IMG/VR virus record: IMGVR_UViG_3300022939_000076
Span: 1 to 32,760 of that record
DNA from: a virus
DNA: 32,760 bases
Reading direction: 5' to 3' (one strand)
The notes beneath the pieces were generated by a model. That model saw only the letters and a program-made list of their open reading frames with translations, did not search any database and was not told the origin of the DNA. A program made the position numbers and the translations under genes. Shown one piece after another: positions 31,244 through 32,760 of the stretch; the stretch's first letter is position 1; the number at the start of each line of letters is the position of its first letter.

Positions 31244-31669
31244 TCAAGCGTTTTTGGCCACGGACTTTTTTTCGGGGGCCGAACGCTTTGAAACCTCTTT
31301 AGGTTTTTTGAGCGACCTTAGTTCTGCCTTCAATACCTTCATCTCTTCTTTGAGTTTCTCTTTCTCATTGATCTCAAATGCAACAGCGATTTTCTTATCT
31401 TCTAATGCTTTTAGAGTCACTTCAAGGTTCGCATTCACATGGACTAATTTTTGCGTCAGACTTTTGCGAAGATTTTCAGATTTTTCCAAATTGCTTTCTG
31501 CAAGTTTCATCCTCGCATAAACCTTCCACTTTTCCACATAGTCTATAGCAAGAGCCTCAGATAAAGAATCTACTTCAGCCTGTTCTAGGTTATTATCTAA
31601 GAGTTCTTGACTTTTTAAAAATTCTTTTTCTACTTTCTCTTCAAGTATTTTGATATCTTCTTCTTTCAT
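31244..31669 (-). CDS. Coiled-coil hypothetical protein, 141 aa
   Basis: The ATG at 31669 is preferred because GGAG lies seven bases before it; an ATG two codons earlier is one base from the same site. The protein is almost entirely charged coiled coil (EEDIKILEEKVEKEFLKSQE ... KEEMKVLKAELRSLKKP), with a basic C-terminal tail containing SAPEKKSVAKNA. No membrane segment. It could be a scaffold-like or chaperone protein for late assembly; there is no specific evidence. Confidence 0.65.
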   Translation of the reverse strand: MKEEDIKILEEKVEKEFLKSQELLDNNLEQAEVDSLSEALAIDYVEKWKVYARMKLAESNLEKSENLRKSLTQKLVHVNANLEVTLKALEDKKIAVAFEINEKEKLKEEMKVLKAELRSLKKPKEVSKRSAPEKKSVAKNA

Positions 31670-31682
31670 TATCATTCTCCAT

Positions 31683-31705
31683 AAAAAAAGGGGGTGTTAC
31701 CCCCC
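31683..31705 (-). terminator. Intrinsic terminator after the 313-aa gene
   Basis: On the minus strand GGGGGT AAC ACCCCC forms a six-pair GC-rich stem with a three-base loop, followed by seven Ts. It begins 26 bases after the stop of the 313-aa gene and is the clearest terminator in the window. A late-type box lies immediately upstream of it. Confidence 0.85.
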
Positions 31706-31706
31706 T

Positions 31707-31714
31707 TATTTATC
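31707..31714 (-). promoter_or_regulatory. Late-type promoter box GATAAATA overlapping the terminator
   Basis: GATAAATA differs from the late consensus by one base. Expected +1 is near 31701, inside the 5' arm of the terminator stem, so transcripts from it would lose most of that arm and read through to the coiled-coil gene at 31669. Confidence 0.5.
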
Positions 31715-31729
31715 ACACTTTTGATGTAA

Positions 31730-32671
31730 TTAGTTACAAACAATAGTACCTGTTCCATCATCAGCACATGTGATCGGTGTTGCAAGATCAGTACCTAACT
31801 GTTGAATCGTGGAATTGAAGTCTGCAAGAATTGATTGAATGTTAGCATCTCTTGTTGTAGAGTAGTCCAACCAAGCATCATTCTGAGTCACGAGACTAGT
31901 CATTCCCGTAGTACCAAGACTAATACCAGTGTTCTCAGTAGCGGCAATTCCAGTAGTACCCAAAGTCACAAGACTAGTCATACCAGCAAGACCGACTGCA
32001 CCCGTTGCATTGATACCGTCTTCAGCAGTAGCACCAATCTGAGTGAAACCGGCGGTAGCAACATCACCAAGGGTAGTCATGCCAGTGGTTGCGATACTAT
32101 CCGCAGTATTCAAACCAGCGACTGCGACATCAACAGTTTGACCACCAGCAGTATTCAGTGCATTGAATCCTGCGATTGCAATCTCAGCAGTAGCGGCACC
32201 ACCAGCAGCTGCGGTAGTAGACCAACCAGTACTCAGATCACCGACCAAACCACCAACCATTTCCTGTTGACCAAGTTGAATGGCTTCGTTACTAGCCATA
32301 CTTGCCATCTGGACTTTAGCAGCGTTATTAGATGCATTTTTCGATACACCGGCCTGGATCAAACCAAGACCCAAAGTACCAACAGTAGGCGTAAGAACTT
32401 GCGCCCATTTCAGAGCGGAAGACTCAACGTACTGCGGGGTAACGGTTTTGTCTTGAGACAGTGCGATAGCCATAACAGCTGCGGATGCAGCCTGACCATC
32501 ACCACTTGCAGCGACTTGTGCGAGCGCACGATACTTCGCTTCGGATGCAAGAGCCTGGGCTTCTGCGGTCTTGCGAATTGCTTCGTAATATTCACTTCCT
32601 GAGGCTGAAGCACACCCCACATTTGTTGCCATGACTATAAAAGCCAATGCAACCGTCAATAACCGTGTCAT
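31730..32671 (-). CDS. Exported Ala/Gly/Thr-rich protein with 11-residue repeats, 313 aa
   Basis: MTRLLTVALAFIVMATNVGC is a signal peptide; the cysteine at 20 could be lipidated, although the -3 residue is Asn, which is unusual for a lipobox. Residues 25-160 are Ala-rich and helical. Residues 183-248 are six perfect 11-residue units with Gly at every eleventh position (186 to 241) followed by a hydrophobic residue. Two Cys near the end (CADDGTGTIVC) could pair. The protein resembles an envelope- or virion-surface lipoprotein. The leader holds GAGGGA before the ATG. Confidence 0.65.
   Translation of the reverse strand: MTRLLTVALAFIVMATNVGCASASGSEYYEAIRKTAEAQALASEAKYRALAQVAASGDGQAASAAVMAIALSQDKTVTPQYVESSALKWAQVLTPTVGTLGLGLIQAGVSKNASNNAAKVQMASMASNEAIQLGQQEMVGGLVGDLSTGWSTTAAAGGAATAEIAIAGFNALNTAGGQTVDVAVAGLNTADSIATTGMTTLGDVATAGFTQIGATAEDGINATGAVGLAGMTSLVTLGTTGIAATENTGISLGTTGMTSLVTQNDAWLDYSTTRDANIQSILADFNSTIQQLGTDLATPITCADDGTGTIVCN
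31886..32179 (-). repeat. 11-residue (33-base) tandem repeat region in the exported protein
   Basis: Units such as AVAGLNTADSI, ATTGMTTLGDV, ATAGFTQIGAT and GLAGMTSLVTL repeat with period 11 and Gly at position 4. A further copy at the start (AIAGFNALNTA) is separated by seven extra residues, and one at the end (GTTGMTSLVT) is out of register by four. The DNA is also partly repeated (GACTAGTCAT appears twice). Confidence 0.65.
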
Positions 32672-32760
32672 AAAAAATCCCTCTTGTTGCTTACTAAACG
32701 GTTCTAAATATATATAGCAGAAAGAAACACAAAATTAATCAGATGAGCGATATTTTTGTA
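32672..32760. other. Intergenic leader with palindromic TATATATA and possible divergent start
   Basis: TATATATA at 32709-32716 differs from the late box by one base on the minus strand and is its own reverse complement. A plus-strand ATG at 32743 opens a frame (MSDIFV) that runs off the window edge. It could be the first gene of a divergent unit, or the region may simply be the end of a minus-strand gene beyond the edge. The evidence is too short to decide. Confidence 0.3.

Noticed and set aside
31886-32179. CRISPR-like or direct-repeat array
   Set aside because: The repeats are in frame within a coding gene, vary between units and have no spacers; they are protein repeats.
31835-32602. Long plus-strand frame of 255 codons antisense to the exported repeat protein
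   Set aside because: It is Ser/Thr/Cys-rich because it mirrors the Ala/Gly/Thr repeats of the minus-strand gene; it has no credible start signal and all neighbours are on the minus strand.
1-32760. tRNA genes, integrase, transposase and photosynthesis genes
   Set aside because: I found no non-coding gap large enough for tRNAs except short leaders, and no recombinase or psbA-like protein among the frames.

Overview
The window looks like part of a T4-superfamily (marine, cyanophage/pelagiphage-like) myovirus genome. All convincing genes lie on the minus strand, tightly packed with ATGA, TGATG and TAATG junctions. Recognisable T4-type genes are a gp61-type primase, an RNase H of the T4 Rnh/FEN family, a T4-type lysozyme, dCMP deaminase, class I ribonucleotide reductase and glutaredoxin. 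T4-type late promoter boxes (TATAAATA) precede the structural genes. No photosynthesis genes are visible, so the host is more likely a marine heterotroph than a cyanobacterium. This is an inference; no host marker is present.

Transcription runs from high to low coordinates. Region A (about 32.7-28.3 kb, late): a repeat-bearing exported protein, a terminator with an overlapping late-type promoter, a coiled-coil protein, a KxDG nucleotidyltransferase/ligase-like protein, a cytidylyltransferase, the lysozyme, a small lipoprotein and a small helical protein. Region B (28.3-18.3 kb, late/structural): a 770-aa P-loop kinase joined to several other modules, a small basic protein, fibre-like proteins, an SGNH-family protein, a radical SAM enzyme, a 706-aa modular acidic/basic protein, two more virion-like proteins and two conserved unknowns. 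Region C (18.3-1.5 kb, early/middle): coiled-coil membrane protein, GT10-like glycosyltransferase, primase, EF-hand protein, ThyX, a second SGNH-family protein, RNR alpha, QueC-like PP-loop enzyme, glutaredoxin, RNR beta, zinc-ribbon protein, dCMP deaminase, a candidate 2OG-Fe(II) oxygenase, two methyltransferases, a GIY-YIG-like protein, a sulfotransferase-like protein, a multi-TM coiled-coil protein, a third SGNH protein, a WYL_2-like protein, RNase H, a PsiE-family membrane protein and a NUMOD3 protein. Region D (1.4-0 kb): a separate sigma70-driven unit of small unknowns, a HAD phosphatase and a truncated membrane protein.

Nucleotide supply is a clear theme: RNR, glutaredoxin, ThyX and dCMP deaminase would convert ribonucleotides to dNTPs and feed dTTP synthesis, beside the primase and RNase H needed for lagging-strand replication. 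A second theme is small-molecule or glycan modification (SGNH x3, sulfotransferase-like, glycosyltransferase-like, methyltransferases, oxygenase, radical SAM).

The most interesting signal is in 25.7-31.2 kb. Three proteins (94, 770 and 419 aa) begin with short sequences resembling the T4 internal-protein capsid targeting sequence (MKTYQEFIAE). One carries a P-loop kinase and another a KxDG ligase-like core, with a cytidylyltransferase in the same operon. This suggests enzymes packaged in the capsid and delivered with the DNA. The two giant modular proteins also contain (I/L)xE sequences resembling prohead-protease sites. A second signal is start codons placed exactly at the predicted +1 of four promoters (two sigma70-like, two late), which implies leaderless mRNAs.
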